Source of the DNA: Acidobacteriota bacterium
GTDB taxonomy: Bacteria; Acidobacteriota; Terriglobia; Terriglobales; Acidobacteriaceae
Assembly (NCBI GenBank): GCA_021778315.1
Contig: JAJYCQ010000005.1
Location: 1-64,000 of the forward strand
Reading direction: 5' to 3'
DNA length: 64,000 nucleotides
Every line of letters begins with the position of its first letter. Position 1 is the first letter of the stretch. A model generated the notes under the pieces. That model saw only the letters and a program-made list of their open reading frames with translations. It was not told where the DNA came from and did not search any database. Position numbers and translations under genes: made by a program. Shown here piece after piece: positions 18,974 through 28,879 of this stretch.

Positions 18974-21841
18974 ATGGATAAGCGCGTCCGATTTCTGCTT
19001 TTGCCTCTGCTCCTTTGCTGCAGCCTTTCCAGCAAGGCTCTGGACTCACGCTTCGATCTGATCGGGCCACGGATCGAGGTTCAAGTCACGCGCAACGGCG
19101 TTACCCTGCCGATCGCCGCGGTGCCCAACCTGCAGGCGGGAGACAAGCTGTGGATCCATCCCGACCTGCCGACGTCGCAGTCGGTGAAGTATCTGCTGGT
19201 GTGCGTCTTCCTGCGGGGAAACACCAATCCCCCTCCCGACAACTGGTTCAATCGCATTGAGACGTGGGACCCGAAGGTGAAGGAGGAAGGGACGTTCGTC
19301 ACGATTCCGGCGGATGCGCAGCAGGCGCTGCTGTTCATGGCGCCGGAGACGGGAGGCGACTTCACGACGCTGCGGTCGGCGGTTCGTGGCCGCCCCGGGG
19401 CCTTCGTCCGAGCGTCCCAGGACCTGATCGACGCCGGCTTTGAAGAGGCTCGCATTGAGAAATACGTTGCCTCGATCCGCCGCGTCCCTGCAACGAACGT
19501 CGCCGACCTTCAAAAACACTCAAATCTGCTGGCGCGAACCCTGGCCCTCAAGCCCAACGACACCTGCTTTCAGCAGCCCGTCGACATGCAGTTCACCTGC
19601 CTGACGCAGAGCGGAACGCAGATCGTCCTGGACGATGGTCACGGCCATACCGTATCGGACGCACTCAATGGCCCGACCTCGGATCTGATCTCGCAGGCGA
19701 GCTACTCTCCGGCAGCCGCAGGGGGCCTGTACTCTGCCTACGTGGGTGCCATTGTGGACGTCGTTCGCATCATGAGCAACATCCACACCGCGCAGTTTCA
19801 GTACATACCCGCGATCAGCTTTCCCCAGGGCGACGCCATGAACCTGCGACTGAATACGCCTCCGTCCTTCCACAATCCAAAGTCCGTGCTGGTGATCGCG
19901 CTACCGGCGGTGAAGACTGCGACGCCGCCACCACTGCGCCCGGCGGTTCCCAATGAGGTGACCTGCCTGCTGAAGCCGACCGTCGTTCTGCCGATCGATG
20001 GAGCTCCGCTGGTCTACTCCACGGACTTCGCCCATGACCTCGTTCTGCACCTCAATACCCCTCCGGGAGCTCCCGCCGAACCGGATATTCCGCTGACTCC
20101 GGACGCGTATCTTGGGGGCCTTGTCCTGCAGAAGGAGGAGCAGCACCACGTTCCGCTGCATGACCCCTCCCTGCTCGCGCCTCGCGCTGCCGTGACCCCG
20201 GAGCCCAACCCGTTTGCGAACCCCAGCATGGCTGCGCCGAAGGCCCCCGCGGTCAAGCCGCAGCCCGAGCCGGTGCTACTGACCGGGACCGTTGAGGGGC
20301 GCTGGGGGTTTGACTCCTACACCGGCCCGACCGTCGCGCTGCAACAGCTTCCTGGATCTGCGTGGACCATCGTCCGGCCCTCTGGCCAGGCGACGCTCGA
20401 TCCGAAGGACCCCTCCGCCGCGATCATCGCAGGGCACACCGCGCAACTGCTGCTGACCTCTACCGGATCCGCCTGCGTCCACACCATCACGGCGCATCCC
20501 AATGGGTACGACGGCGAGCTGACGATTCCGTTCAAGCCCGATCCGAAGCCCGATCAACCCAATGTGATCGCGCTCACCCTTCCGCTCGAGCATGACGTGA
20601 CGCCGGGCGAGTTGCACCTCGCCATCCAGCAATACGACCAGGTCAAGGCCAATGAGCTCTCGACCCGCACGTTTTCGGAGCCCGCCACCGTTAGCTCGAT
20701 CGAGCTGCACGCTGGCGACCGCGACCTCGCCATCAATGGAACCCGGCTGGGCGAGATTTCCAAGCTCACCCTCGGCGACCTGGTCTACTCCCCGGCTCCC
20801 GAAGCTACGGACGACGTCCAGTCCACTGACCCCGCGGCACCGGCGACCCTGCACTTCGCGCTCCCGGCCAACATTCCGGCACCGGCAACCCACCCCAACG
20901 ACCACCTGACCGCGGCCATCACCTTGCGCGACGGCCGCATCCTTTCGGTGCCTGTCCTGGTCTCCTCCGCGCGCCCGGTCATCACCATGCTGAGTAAGAC
21001 GGCCACAGCCTCGAGTGCGTCCAACATTCTTCTGGCCAACCCGGACAATCTTCCCCTCACGTCGCTGCTTACCTTTACGCTGAAGAGCCCCAATCCCTTC
21101 CCTCGCAATGGCCAGATCGAGATTGAGACGGTCGACGGAACGCTTCGCACGGTGCTCACGCTGGCTCCCTCGGGAGGGCTGCTGCTGCAGGATCCTCACA
21201 CTGTCGTTGCGACGCTGGATCCGCTGCGGTCCTTCGGGCCGAGCGCGTTTGGAGCTCTCCGTATGCGGTCGATCTATCCGGTGGTCACTCGACACAAAGA
21301 CCACGCCGAGGCTGCTGCGCCGGCGGCTTCCACCGACGACGACAATCTGACCTCGCCCACCAGCGACTGGCTGCCGCTAGTCACGCTCGTCCGGCTGCCT
21401 ACGTTCTCGCAACTCCAGTGCCCTGCCGATCCCACACTGCCCTGCACCCTTACCGGCAGCAGCTTCTTCCTGCTGCAGAGCATCTCCAACGCGCCCGACT
21501 TCTCGTCGCCTGTGCCCGTTCCCGATGGATACACGGGTACCAACCTCACCCTGCCGCACCCGGTGGCCGCCACCATCTTCTTCAAACTGCGCGACGACCC
21601 GAACGAGGTCAACTCTGCGCTGATGCCGATGCCCGCTCCCGCTGTCGTACACACGCACGCCAGCCACACCAACCCCGCAAAGCCGCAGACGCCGGCTTCC
21701 GGTCAGCCAGAATCAGCGGCTCCCGCAAGCCCGGAGACGACCGATCCTGCTCCGGCGCCAGCTCCAGCGCCAGCCAAACAAAAGAGCCCGGCGCCTGTGG
21801 CACCGAGCTCCTCTGCGACTCCATCGCCTTCCGGAGTGTAA
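18974..21841 (+). CDS. Large secreted protein of unknown function, proline/alanine-rich C terminus
   Basis: I do not recognise this 955-residue protein. It has a clear signal peptide (VRFLLLPLLLCCSLSSKALD) and no later obvious membrane segment. Residues about 20-330 form a segment with scattered Cys (DTCFQQPVDMQFTCLTQSG) that may hold disulfides. A Pro-rich linker (about 395-435) leads into beta-rich stretches resembling repeated Ig-like domains (LTGTVEGRWGFDSYTGPTVALQ, SSIELHAGDRDLAINGTRLG). The last 70 residues are a low-complexity tail of P, A, S and T (DPAPAPAPAPAKQ). It is likely periplasmic or surface-exposed. It lies where a MacB-type permease would be expected, on the same strand as the pump genes, 233 bases downstream. 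Confidence 0.65.
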   Translation: MDKRVRFLLLPLLLCCSLSSKALDSRFDLIGPRIEVQVTRNGVTLPIAAVPNLQAGDKLWIHPDLPTSQSVKYLLVCVFLRGNTNPPPDNWFNRIETWDPKVKEEGTFVTIPADAQQALLFMAPETGGDFTTLRSAVRGRPGAFVRASQDLIDAGFEEARIEKYVASIRRVPATNVADLQKHSNLLARTLALKPNDTCFQQPVDMQFTCLTQSGTQIVLDDGHGHTVSDALNGPTSDLISQASYSPAAAGGLYSAYVGAIVDVVRIMSNIHTAQFQYIPAISFPQGDAMNLRLNTPPSFHNPKSVLVIALPAVKTATPPPLRPAVPNEVTCLLKPTVVLPIDGAPLVYSTDFAHDLVLHLNTPPGAPAEPDIPLTPDAYLGGLVLQKEEQHHVPLHDPSLLAPRAAVTPEPNPFANPSMAAPKAPAVKPQPEPVLLTGTVEGRWGFDSYTGPTVALQQLPGSAWTIVRPSGQATLDPKDPSAAIIAGHTAQLLLTSTGSACVHTITAHPNGYDGELTIPFKPDPKPDQPNVIALTLPLEHDVTPGELHLAIQQYDQVKANELSTRTFSEPATVSSIELHAGDRDLAINGTRLGEISKLTLGDLVYSPAPEATDDVQSTDPAAPATLHFALPANIPAPATHPNDHLTAAITLRDGRILSVPVLVSSARPVITMLSKTATASSASNILLANPDNLPLTSLLTFTLKSPNPFPRNGQIEIETVDGTLRTVLTLAPSGGLLLQDPHTVVATLDPLRSFGPSAFGALRMRSIYPVVTRHKDHAEAAAPAASTDDDNLTSPTSDWLPLVTLVRLPTFSQLQCPADPTLPCTLTGSSFFLLQSISNAPDFSSPVPVPDGYTGTNLTLPHPVAATIFFKLRDDPNEVNSALMPMPAPAVVHTHASHTNPAKPQTPASGQPESAAPASPETTDPAPAPAPAPAKQKSPAPVAPSSSATPSPSGV

Positions 21842-21861
21842 CGCCCTGAACCTGAGGCTAC

Positions 21862-23412
21862 CTACGCGCCGGGCTCAATCTGCGGCTCCTGCGCGGCAGG
21901 CGGCAGTTGCTGGACCTTGCTGTGTTTCACGCTGTAGGTGAAGTAGATAACCAGCCCGACCAGCAGCCACCCTGTCACCACAATCTTGGTGAGCGCCGGC
22001 AGCGTCCAGATCAGATACAGCGCGCTGAGAATGCCGAGGATCGGCACCAGCGGAACCAGCGGCGTCTTGAAGGGCCGATGCAGATGCGGATTGCGGCGGC
22101 GCAGAATCCAGACTCCCGCGCACACGATGCCAAACGCGAGCAGTGTTCCCATGTTGACCAGCTCGCTGAGCTTGTCGATGGGCAGCACCGCCGGCATGAA
22201 CGCTACGATCGCGCCGACGACGATGTTCGAGATCCAGGGCGTGCGAAACTTCGGATGGATGACGCTCGCCCACTTCCAGAGCAGGCCATCTTTGGACATC
22301 GAGAAGAAGACGCGCGACTGACCGAGCAGCATCACCAGCATCACGGTACCGAGGCCGAAGACGGCGCCGATTTTCACGAGGATCGATCCCCAGCGAACGC
22401 CCGTTGCATCGATGCCGACAGCGACCGGGTCCGCAACATTGAGCGCGTGGTAGTTGACCAGGCCGGTCAGGACGCCCGACACGAGGATGTAGAGAATCGT
22501 GCAGATGACCAGCGAGCCGAGGATGCCGATGGGCATATCGCGCTGAGGATTCTTGGCCTCCTGGGCGGCCGTTGAGACGGCATCGAATCCAATGTAGGCG
22601 AAGAAGATGGACGCAGCGCCAGCGGTGATTCCGCCGATGCCAAACGCTCCTGGTCCCTCGCTCTTGGGAATGAACGGATGCCAGTTCGCCTTCGCCACCT
22701 CGGGATGGTGCAGCAGAAAATTGATCCCGAGGAACAGAAAGATTCCGACCACCAGCAGCTTGACGATGACGATCGCGGAGTTGAGATTCGCTGACTCCTC
22801 GATACCGATCACGAGGACCGCGGTGATGGCGAGAATCGCAAGGAAGGCCACGAGGTTGAAGACGCCTGTTGCGTGCGGCAGCGAACTCGCAGTCAGGCCG
22901 GCAGGCAGTGCGGCCAGAGGCTGCCATCGATCATGGTAGAAGTACAGGACGTTGCCGGGGGTCGTGGTTAGCTGCGGAGGAATGTGAATGTGGAAGTCCT
23001 GCAGGAGGCCGACGAGATAGCCGCTCCAGCCAGAGGCCACCGTGGCCGCACCGAAGGCGTACTCCAGCACCAGATCCCAGCCGATGATCCAGGCAACGAA
23101 CTCGCCCAGCGTCGCATAGCCGTAGGTATAGGCTGAGCCCGCGATTGGTATCAGCGACGCGAACTCCGCGTAGCACAGCCCGGCGAACGCGCAGGTAATA
23201 CCCGCCACCACGAAGCTCAACACCACCGCAGGTCCCGCGTGTTTTGCGGCAGCCTGCCCCGTGAGCACGAAGATGCCCGCGCCGATGATGGCGCCGATGC
23301 CCAGCGTGATCAGGTTCAGTGGCCCGAGAACGCGTTTGAGGCCGACGCCTCCCTCGTTCTCGGCCTCCTTCAACAACATGGATAACGGTTTGACCGCAAG
23401 CAGATTCGCCAT
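21862..23412 (-). CDS. APC-superfamily amino acid permease (cationic amino acid transporter type)
   Basis: Inner-membrane amino acid/proton symporter or exchanger. The 516-residue protein has about 12-14 hydrophobic segments. The first membrane helix carries the APC signature GIGAIIGAGIFVLTG. YAEFASLIPIAGSAYTYGYATLGE (the second conserved APC region) and FFAYIGFDAVSTAAQEAKNPQRDMP (helix 6) are typical of the CAT/YfnA branch. The ribosome site upstream is a purine run on the minus strand (GGGATTAGGAG). It is the distal gene of a minus-strand run after a second permease (21-base gap), so the two may be co-expressed. The substrate cannot be told from sequence. Confidence 0.92.
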   Translation of the reverse strand: MANLLAVKPLSMLLKEAENEGGVGLKRVLGPLNLITLGIGAIIGAGIFVLTGQAAAKHAGPAVVLSFVVAGITCAFAGLCYAEFASLIPIAGSAYTYGYATLGEFVAWIIGWDLVLEYAFGAATVASGWSGYLVGLLQDFHIHIPPQLTTTPGNVLYFYHDRWQPLAALPAGLTASSLPHATGVFNLVAFLAILAITAVLVIGIEESANLNSAIVIVKLLVVGIFLFLGINFLLHHPEVAKANWHPFIPKSEGPGAFGIGGITAGAASIFFAYIGFDAVSTAAQEAKNPQRDMPIGILGSLVICTILYILVSGVLTGLVNYHALNVADPVAVGIDATGVRWGSILVKIGAVFGLGTVMLVMLLGQSRVFFSMSKDGLLWKWASVIHPKFRTPWISNIVVGAIVAFMPAVLPIDKLSELVNMGTLLAFGIVCAGVWILRRRNPHLHRPFKTPLVPLVPILGILSALYLIWTLPALTKIVVTGWLLVGLVIYFTYSVKHSKVQQLPPAAQEPQIEPGA

Positions 23413-23433
23413 TCGTTCCTGTTCTCCTAATCC

Positions 23434-25008
23434 CTATTCCGTAATCGCCGTTCCTTGTCGCTTCCACACCAGGTAAACCGGTACGCCGAGCAGCACCAGC
23501 AGCAACCCCGGCCACGTGTACTGCGGCTTATATCGCAACAGTACACCACAAATCCAAACCGCCATGACGATGTACAACGCTGGAAGTACAGGATACCCAA
23601 ACGCCTTGTACGGTCGCGCAACATGCGGGCGATTCTTTCGCAGCACAAAAAGTCCGAAGATCGTAAGAATATAAAACACCAGCACAGCGAAGATCACGTA
23701 ATCGAGTAGCTGCCCGTAGCTCCCGCTCAGGCACAGCAGGCAGGTCCACGCCCACTGCATCCATAGCGAATTCACTGGCGTTCCCGACGTCGCGCTCAGC
23801 CTACCGGCGCTCTTGAAGAACAGGCCGTCGCGGCTCATCGCGTAGTAGACTCGCGCACCCGCGAGCAGCATTCCGTTGACACAGCCGAAGGTGGAGATGA
23901 GGATCGCACCGGCCATCAGCTTCGCTCCGAGGGCTCCAAACGCGGATTCCATGACCGCCGTCGCGACTCGATCCTGCGGAGCTGTTTGGATTGCCGCCAT
24001 CGGCAGCACGCTGAGATACACGAAGTTGCACGCGATGTACAGCAGCAGCACGACGCCAGTTCCGAGCGCGAGGCTGAGCGGCAGGTTGCGCTTTGGGTTG
24101 CGAATCTCGCCCGCGGTGAAGGTGACGTTGTTCCATGCGTCGGAGCTGAAGAGGCTTCCGACCTGGACGACCGCGATGACCGTGAAGATCCCGACGTACT
24201 CGATTGGCCCGCCCACGCCGACCTGCACCGCATGCTGCGTATGCCAGCCTGCGTTCGCGAAAAATGCGTGCCAGCCTGCACCGAAGTTCGCTGCGATGGC
24301 GGTGGCATTTTTAGCGACGAGGCCGACAGCGACGATGCCGAGCAGCGCGAGAACCTTCGCGCTGGTGAAGACGTTCTGTACGGCTGCACCGAGCTTGACG
24401 CCGCGCGTATTGCTCAGCGTCAGCAGCGTGATAATAGCAATCGCCGCGAGGTTCGCTGTGTTCAGACCGATGTCCATGTTGCCCAGCACCATCGGGCCGA
24501 CCTGCCACGGTGGTACGTGGCCGATGTGCCACAGCCAGTGGGTCGCGCTGACGCTGGGGAAGAAGACGCCGAGGAACTTTCCGAAGGCCACACCGACCGC
24601 CGCAATCGTCCCCGTCTGGATCACGAGGAACAGCGTCCATCCATACAGAAAGCCCCAGATGGAGCCGAGCGATTCACGCAGATAGACGTACTGGCCACCG
24701 GCCTTGGGCATCATCGCAGCGAGCTCGCCGTAACTGAGTGCTCCGATGATGGTCATCGCGGCCGTCACCACCCAGGCTGCGATCAGCAACGCGGGCGAGC
24801 CGAGCACGCGGCTCATGTCTGCCGGCACGATGAAGATGCCCGAGCCTATCATCGAGCCCATCACAATCGCCGTCGCGGAAAACAGCCCCATCCCCTGCAC
24901 GAAATGCGGAGACGAGTTCGCTGCATCGCCGCGGTGCGAAGGCAGAGCCGAAGGATCGATGGAATTCGCCCTTGCGGGCCCTGAATCTGGTGCGTTCACG
25001 TAATCCAA
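23434..25008 (-). CDS. APC-superfamily amino acid permease (LAT-like type)
   Basis: A second inner-membrane amino acid permease, clearly different from its neighbour. The N-terminal hydrophilic 40 residues lead to helix 1 with GSMIGSGIFIVPADM, then YGELAAMMPKAGGQYVYLRE, and helix 6 region FSSDAWNNVTFTAGEIRNPKRNLP, which is characteristic of the LAT/YkbA branch of exchangers. The 524-residue length is complete. It starts three bases after the thiE stop, so it reads as part of the accB-accC-thiE transcript, a neighbourhood that gives no hint of substrate. Confidence 0.92.
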   Translation of the reverse strand: MDYVNAPDSGPARANSIDPSALPSHRGDAANSSPHFVQGMGLFSATAIVMGSMIGSGIFIVPADMSRVLGSPALLIAAWVVTAAMTIIGALSYGELAAMMPKAGGQYVYLRESLGSIWGFLYGWTLFLVIQTGTIAAVGVAFGKFLGVFFPSVSATHWLWHIGHVPPWQVGPMVLGNMDIGLNTANLAAIAIITLLTLSNTRGVKLGAAVQNVFTSAKVLALLGIVAVGLVAKNATAIAANFGAGWHAFFANAGWHTQHAVQVGVGGPIEYVGIFTVIAVVQVGSLFSSDAWNNVTFTAGEIRNPKRNLPLSLALGTGVVLLLYIACNFVYLSVLPMAAIQTAPQDRVATAVMESAFGALGAKLMAGAILISTFGCVNGMLLAGARVYYAMSRDGLFFKSAGRLSATSGTPVNSLWMQWAWTCLLCLSGSYGQLLDYVIFAVLVFYILTIFGLFVLRKNRPHVARPYKAFGYPVLPALYIVMAVWICGVLLRYKPQYTWPGLLLVLLGVPVYLVWKRQGTAITE

Positions 25009-25011
25009 ACC

Positions 25012-25635
25012 CTACCGCAAAATTTCGAGAAAGTCTTCCGCAAGCTTCTGCGGCCGTTCGCCCTTCACCATTAATCCGCTGATCACCGCTACGGAATCCG
25101 CTCCCGCATCGATCAGGCTGCGAGCATTTTCGAGGGTCATCCCACCGATCGCGACCAGCGGTTTCCTGGTCAGAGCCCGCGCTCGCCGCACTCCCTCGAG
25201 GCCAATCACGGGCTCTGCATCGGCCTTCGTCGAGGTTGCAAATACCGGGCCCACGGCGATGTAATCCGCGTCGCTGGCATCGGCGGCGATGACCTGCGCA
25301 TCATTGTGCGTCGAGACGCCAATCACACGGCCTGCGCCGACGACCCGTCGTGCATCTGCGGGGGGTAAATCCAGGTGCCCCACATGCACTCCCCAGCCTG
25401 CGAGCAGCGCCAGGTCGGCGCGGTCATTCAGGATCAACGTCGCGTTCACCCCCGCAAACACTGAGCGAATCGCTTCCGCTGCTTGCAGGATCTCCGCTGG
25501 AGCACCGGCCTTATCGCGGTACTGCACGAGCGTCACGCCTGCATCGCGCAGCTCGCGCGCGTAGTCCTCGATGCTGATTCCTCGCGCGTCCAGCATGGCT
25601 TTGTCGATGATCGGATAGAGCTTTGGCAGCGTCAT
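25012..25635 (-). CDS. thiE: Thiamine-phosphate synthase
   Basis: Couples HMP-pyrophosphate and the thiazole phosphate into thiamine monophosphate. The fold is a TIM barrel; visible motifs are LVQYRDKAGAP, LILNDRADLALL, GVHVGHLDLP, GVSTHND and PVFATSTKADAEPV, then AIGGMTLENA near the phosphate site. The ATG at 25635 (207 residues) is chosen; a GTG at 25644 would add three residues, and neither has a strong ribosome site. It lies 21 bases after accC on the same strand. The other thiamine gene in the window, thiG, is about 21 kb away, so thiamine genes are dispersed here. Confidence 0.93.
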   Translation of the reverse strand: MTLPKLYPIIDKAMLDARGISIEDYARELRDAGVTLVQYRDKAGAPAEILQAAEAIRSVFAGVNATLILNDRADLALLAGWGVHVGHLDLPPADARRVVGAGRVIGVSTHNDAQVIAADASDADYIAVGPVFATSTKADAEPVIGLEGVRRARALTRKPLVAIGGMTLENARSLIDAGADSVAVISGLMVKGERPQKLAEDFLEILR

Positions 25636-25656
25636 CAGGCCCACGTTCCCAGCAAT

Positions 25657-27015
25657 CTAAGCGCGAGCTTTTTCGCGTTCCAGGAAGCGCTCCATGAACT
25701 TGGTATCGAACGCTCCGGAGCGGAATTCTTCGTCGGCGAAGATCCGCTGATGCAGCGGAATCGACGTATGAATTCCCTGCACCACGAACTGCGATAGAGC
25801 GCGCTGCATCTTGTTCATCGCCTCTTCGCGGTCCTTGCCGTGGCAGATCAGCTTCGCAATCAGCGAGTCGTAATACTGCGGCACGACTCCCTCCGCATAC
25901 TGCGCTGTATCGACTCGCACGCCGTTGCCTCCGGGCAGATTGAAGACCGTGATCTTGCCCGGGCTGGGCGTAAACTTCTCCGGATGCTCGGCGTTAATTC
26001 TGCATTCAATCGCGTGGCCGATGATCTTCGGGACCTCGGGAACGATGTTGCCGAGCTTCTCGCCCGACGCGATGCGCAGCTGCGCTTTTACGAGATCAAC
26101 GCCCGTCACCATCTCCGTGACGCAGTGCTCGACCTGGATGCGCGTGTTCATCTCGATGAAGTAAATCGACCCATCTTCATCCATCAGGAACTCGATCGTC
26201 CCGGCGTTCCAGTAGCCAATATCCTTGAGCGAGCGCTTGATGATCTTGCCCATCTCTTCGCGCTGTTTTGGCGTGACCTGCAGGCTCGGAGCTTCTTCAA
26301 TCAGCTTCTGATGACGGCGCTGAATCGAGCACTCGCGTTCTCCCAGCGACATCACGTTGCCGTGCTCGTCGGCGAGCACCTGGAACTCAATGTGGCGCGG
26401 CCGCTCGATGAACTTCTCCATGTAGAGATCGCCGTTTGAGAACGCATTGAGCGCCTCCTGCGAGGCCTGCTGGAACAGTGCGGGAAGCTCTTCCTTGCTG
26501 CGGCAGATGCGCATGCCGCGACCTCCGCCACCGGCCACCGCCTTCAGGATCACCGGATAGCCGACGCTCTGCGCCCACTCGAGCGCAGCACCTTCGCTCT
26601 CGATAACTCCGTCGCTACCGGGCAGAATCGGAACCTTGGCGGCCTTCATCGTCTGGCGCGCGGTGGACTTCTCTCCCATCATCCTCGTCACTTCGGGAGG
26701 AGGTCCGATGAACTTGATGTTGGACGCTCGGCATACTTCTGCGAAGTTCGCGTTCTCGCTCAGCAGGCCGTAGCCCGGATGAATCGCGTCGGCGCCGGCG
26801 ATCTCGGCAGCCGAGATCACGGCCGGGACGTTGAGATAGCTGTCCCTCGACGGCGGCGGGCCGATGCAGATCGCCTCATCCGCGAAGCGAACGTGCAGGC
26901 TGTTGCGGTCGGCCTCGGAGTATACCGCGACCGTACGAATCCCCATCTCCTTGCACGCGCTGATGACGCGCAGTGCAATCTCCCCACGATTGGCAATCAA
27001 TACCTTACGAAACAT
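25657..27015 (-). CDS. accC: Acetyl-CoA carboxylase, biotin carboxylase subunit
   Basis: ATP-dependent carboxylation of biotin on BCCP, the first half of the acetyl-CoA carboxylase reaction. The sequence is a canonical AccC of 452 residues: [18 protein letters not shown], the glycine-rich ATP loop [13 protein letters not shown], the [18 protein letters not shown] region, and the catalytic/metal segment [12 protein letters not shown]. It follows accB by 75 bases on the minus strand. accA and accD are not in this window. Confidence 0.98.
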   Translation of the reverse strand: MFRKVLIANRGEIALRVISACKEMGIRTVAVYSEADRNSLHVRFADEAICIGPPPSRDSYLNVPAVISAAEIAGADAIHPGYGLLSENANFAEVCRASNIKFIGPPPEVTRMMGEKSTARQTMKAAKVPILPGSDGVIESEGAALEWAQSVGYPVILKAVAGGGGRGMRICRSKEELPALFQQASQEALNAFSNGDLYMEKFIERPRHIEFQVLADEHGNVMSLGERECSIQRRHQKLIEEAPSLQVTPKQREEMGKIIKRSLKDIGYWNAGTIEFLMDEDGSIYFIEMNTRIQVEHCVTEMVTGVDLVKAQLRIASGEKLGNIVPEVPKIIGHAIECRINAEHPEKFTPSPGKITVFNLPGGNGVRVDTAQYAEGVVPQYYDSLIAKLICHGKDREEAMNKMQRALSQFVVQGIHTSIPLHQRIFADEEFRSGAFDTKFMERFLEREKARA

Positions 27016-27090
27016 GTCCTGCCTTTATCTTCTGGTTATCGTCCTTCGCCGCACGCTGACTCTCTGAATCTCGCAACAGCAACATGACTG

Positions 27091-27615
27091 CTACTTCACA
27101 GCAAAGAGCGCCTGCCCATATTCGACTGGCTGGCCGGGCTTCACGAACACCTTCACGATCTCACCAGCGGCGTCGCTCTCAATCTCATTCATCAGCTTCA
27201 TGGCCTCGACGATGCAGAGCACCTTGCCCACCGAAACCCTGTCGCCGACCTGCACGAACGGATCCGCATCCGGCGATGGCGCATCGTAGAACGTACCCAC
27301 GATCGGCGACTTCACGACATGCGCTCCCGCATGAGGATCCGCCTCAGCCGCGGGTGCCGCGACCGGCTCAGCCGACGCAGCAAGATTCACCGGCGCGGTC
27401 GCAGGCGCCACTACCGCAGCACTGCTGCCCTTCGCGGCCGCCAGCAGCGCCGCCATCTGCGCCATGTCCATACCCGGCGCTGCCGCCGCCGGCGTCTCGC
27501 CCGCAAAGCGCAGCCCGATCTTCAAATCCTGCCGCTCCATCTCAAACTCGGCGATTCCGCTGGCCTTCAAAAACTCAACCAGCTCCCGCAACTCCTGCAA
27601 ATCCTTACCTTCCAT
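27091..27615 (-). CDS. accB: Acetyl-CoA carboxylase, biotin carboxyl carrier protein
   Basis: Carries biotin between the carboxylase and transferase subunits. The N-terminal helix-forming segment (DLQELRELVEFLKASGIAEFE) is followed by an Ala/Pro-rich flexible linker at about residues 42-105. The biotinyl domain contains VEAMKLMNEI, with the biotinylated Lys at residue 140. The length (174) is slightly above the E. coli protein because of the linker. It follows the M24 peptidase gene by 40 bases and precedes accC. Confidence 0.97.
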   Translation of the reverse strand: MEGKDLQELRELVEFLKASGIAEFEMERQDLKIGLRFAGETPAAAAPGMDMAQMAALLAAAKGSSAAVVAPATAPVNLAASAEPVAAPAAEADPHAGAHVVKSPIVGTFYDAPSPDADPFVQVGDRVSVGKVLCIVEAMKLMNEIESDAAGEIVKVFVKPGQPVEYGQALFAVK

Positions 27616-27655
27616 AACTGTCTAACTCCTGAAAGTTCGTTTTCCGTATTCTGTC

Positions 27656-28783
27656 TTACAACTCCATCCAAGCCTTTGGACTGGCGGCCGTCAGCACTTC
27701 ACCACCGGCTGCGGTCACCAGCACCATATCCTCAATCCGGACTCCGAACAACCCGGCTCCGGAACCTGACTTCGGAAGCGAACGTGACTGCCTAGAAAGA
27801 TACGCTCCCGGTTCTATCGTAATCACCATACCCGGCTCAAGTAGCTGTTCCTGCTTCGCCGCAATTCTCGGTCCTTCGTGAATCTCCAACCCGACACCGT
27901 GCCCGGTGGAGTGCGAAAACTCCTTCTCCAACCCTGCCTTCCGCAGCACCGAGCGCGCGGCTTCATCGACGTCGCAGCAGCGTACTCCGGGCGCAATGAT
28001 CGCGACCGCCGCCTGCTGTGCTTCCAGCACCGAATGATACACGTCCCACTCCCTGTTGCTGACCTTGCCGAGGTGAACGGTCCGGGTCATGTCCGAGCAG
28101 TAGCCACCCAGCAGCACGCCAAAATCCATCGTGACAAAGCCTCGCTTCGGCAGCTTCGCGCTGGTGGCGCGTCCGTGCGGCAGGGCCGACCGCTCTCCGC
28201 TGGCCACAATCGTCTCAAAGCTCATCGCCTCGGCCCCGGCCATGCGGGCCTTGAATTCCAACTGCGCGGCAACGTCGGACTCCTTCGCTCCTGCCACCAC
28301 GAACTCGAGCACGCCCTCGAACAACCGGCAGCCCAGCGCCGCAGCCTTGCGCATCAGCGCAATCTCGTCTTCATCCTTGACCTCGCGAATCCTCGCGACG
28401 AGGCCGTCGGTCGCCACCAGAAAGCTACGTCGCACGGCTGCGGGAAGCTCCTTCTTCATGGCCTCCATGGCCGCGACCGTCGTATGCCCGGCATCGAAGG
28501 CGCACCTCGCCACTCCCGCCGCCGCCAGCCACTCCACGGCCTGCACTGCCGGTGACCGCTTATCGATCACGACCTGCACGCCTTGTGCCTCAGCTTTGGC
28601 CTGGGTGGTGTAGCGGCCGTCGGTGAACAACACAGCTCGTCCTCCCACCAGCGCGATGGCTCCGCTGGACCCTGTAAACCCGCTCAGATAGCGAACGTCC
28701 GGCCCGTGAGTCACCATCAGCGCCTCCGCGCCTGCCGCCACTGCAGCCGCCATAGCCTTCTTCCGTCTCACTCGTTCGCGCAT
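27656..28783 (-). CDS. M24-family metallopeptidase (Xaa-Pro aminopeptidase/dipeptidase type)
   Basis: Cytoplasmic metallopeptidase acting on Xaa-Pro peptides. It has the creatinase-like N-terminal domain ([23 protein letters not shown]) and a pita-bread C-terminal domain with all five metal ligands: two Asp in [19 protein letters not shown], His in [14 protein letters not shown], Glu in [10 protein letters not shown] and Glu in RIEDMVLV. It is 375 residues long, and the neighbour order peptidase-accB-accC is a common bacterial arrangement. It is probably the first gene of the minus-strand operon running to 21862. The exact substrate length preference cannot be decided. Confidence 0.93.
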   Translation of the reverse strand: MRERVRRKKAMAAAVAAGAEALMVTHGPDVRYLSGFTGSSGAIALVGGRAVLFTDGRYTTQAKAEAQGVQVVIDKRSPAVQAVEWLAAAGVARCAFDAGHTTVAAMEAMKKELPAAVRRSFLVATDGLVARIREVKDEDEIALMRKAAALGCRLFEGVLEFVVAGAKESDVAAQLEFKARMAGAEAMSFETIVASGERSALPHGRATSAKLPKRGFVTMDFGVLLGGYCSDMTRTVHLGKVSNREWDVYHSVLEAQQAAVAIIAPGVRCCDVDEAARSVLRKAGLEKEFSHSTGHGVGLEIHEGPRIAAKQEQLLEPGMVITIEPGAYLSRQSRSLPKSGSGAGLFGVRIEDMVLVTAAGGEVLTAASPKAWMEL

Positions 28784-28879
28784 CAGACGATTCTACCGAT
28801 TCAGGACACATCCGCCCAAGTTTCGTCGTTTGTGTCTCCTAGTGATCATCTTCGTCCGCTTGGCCAGTTATCATGGACT

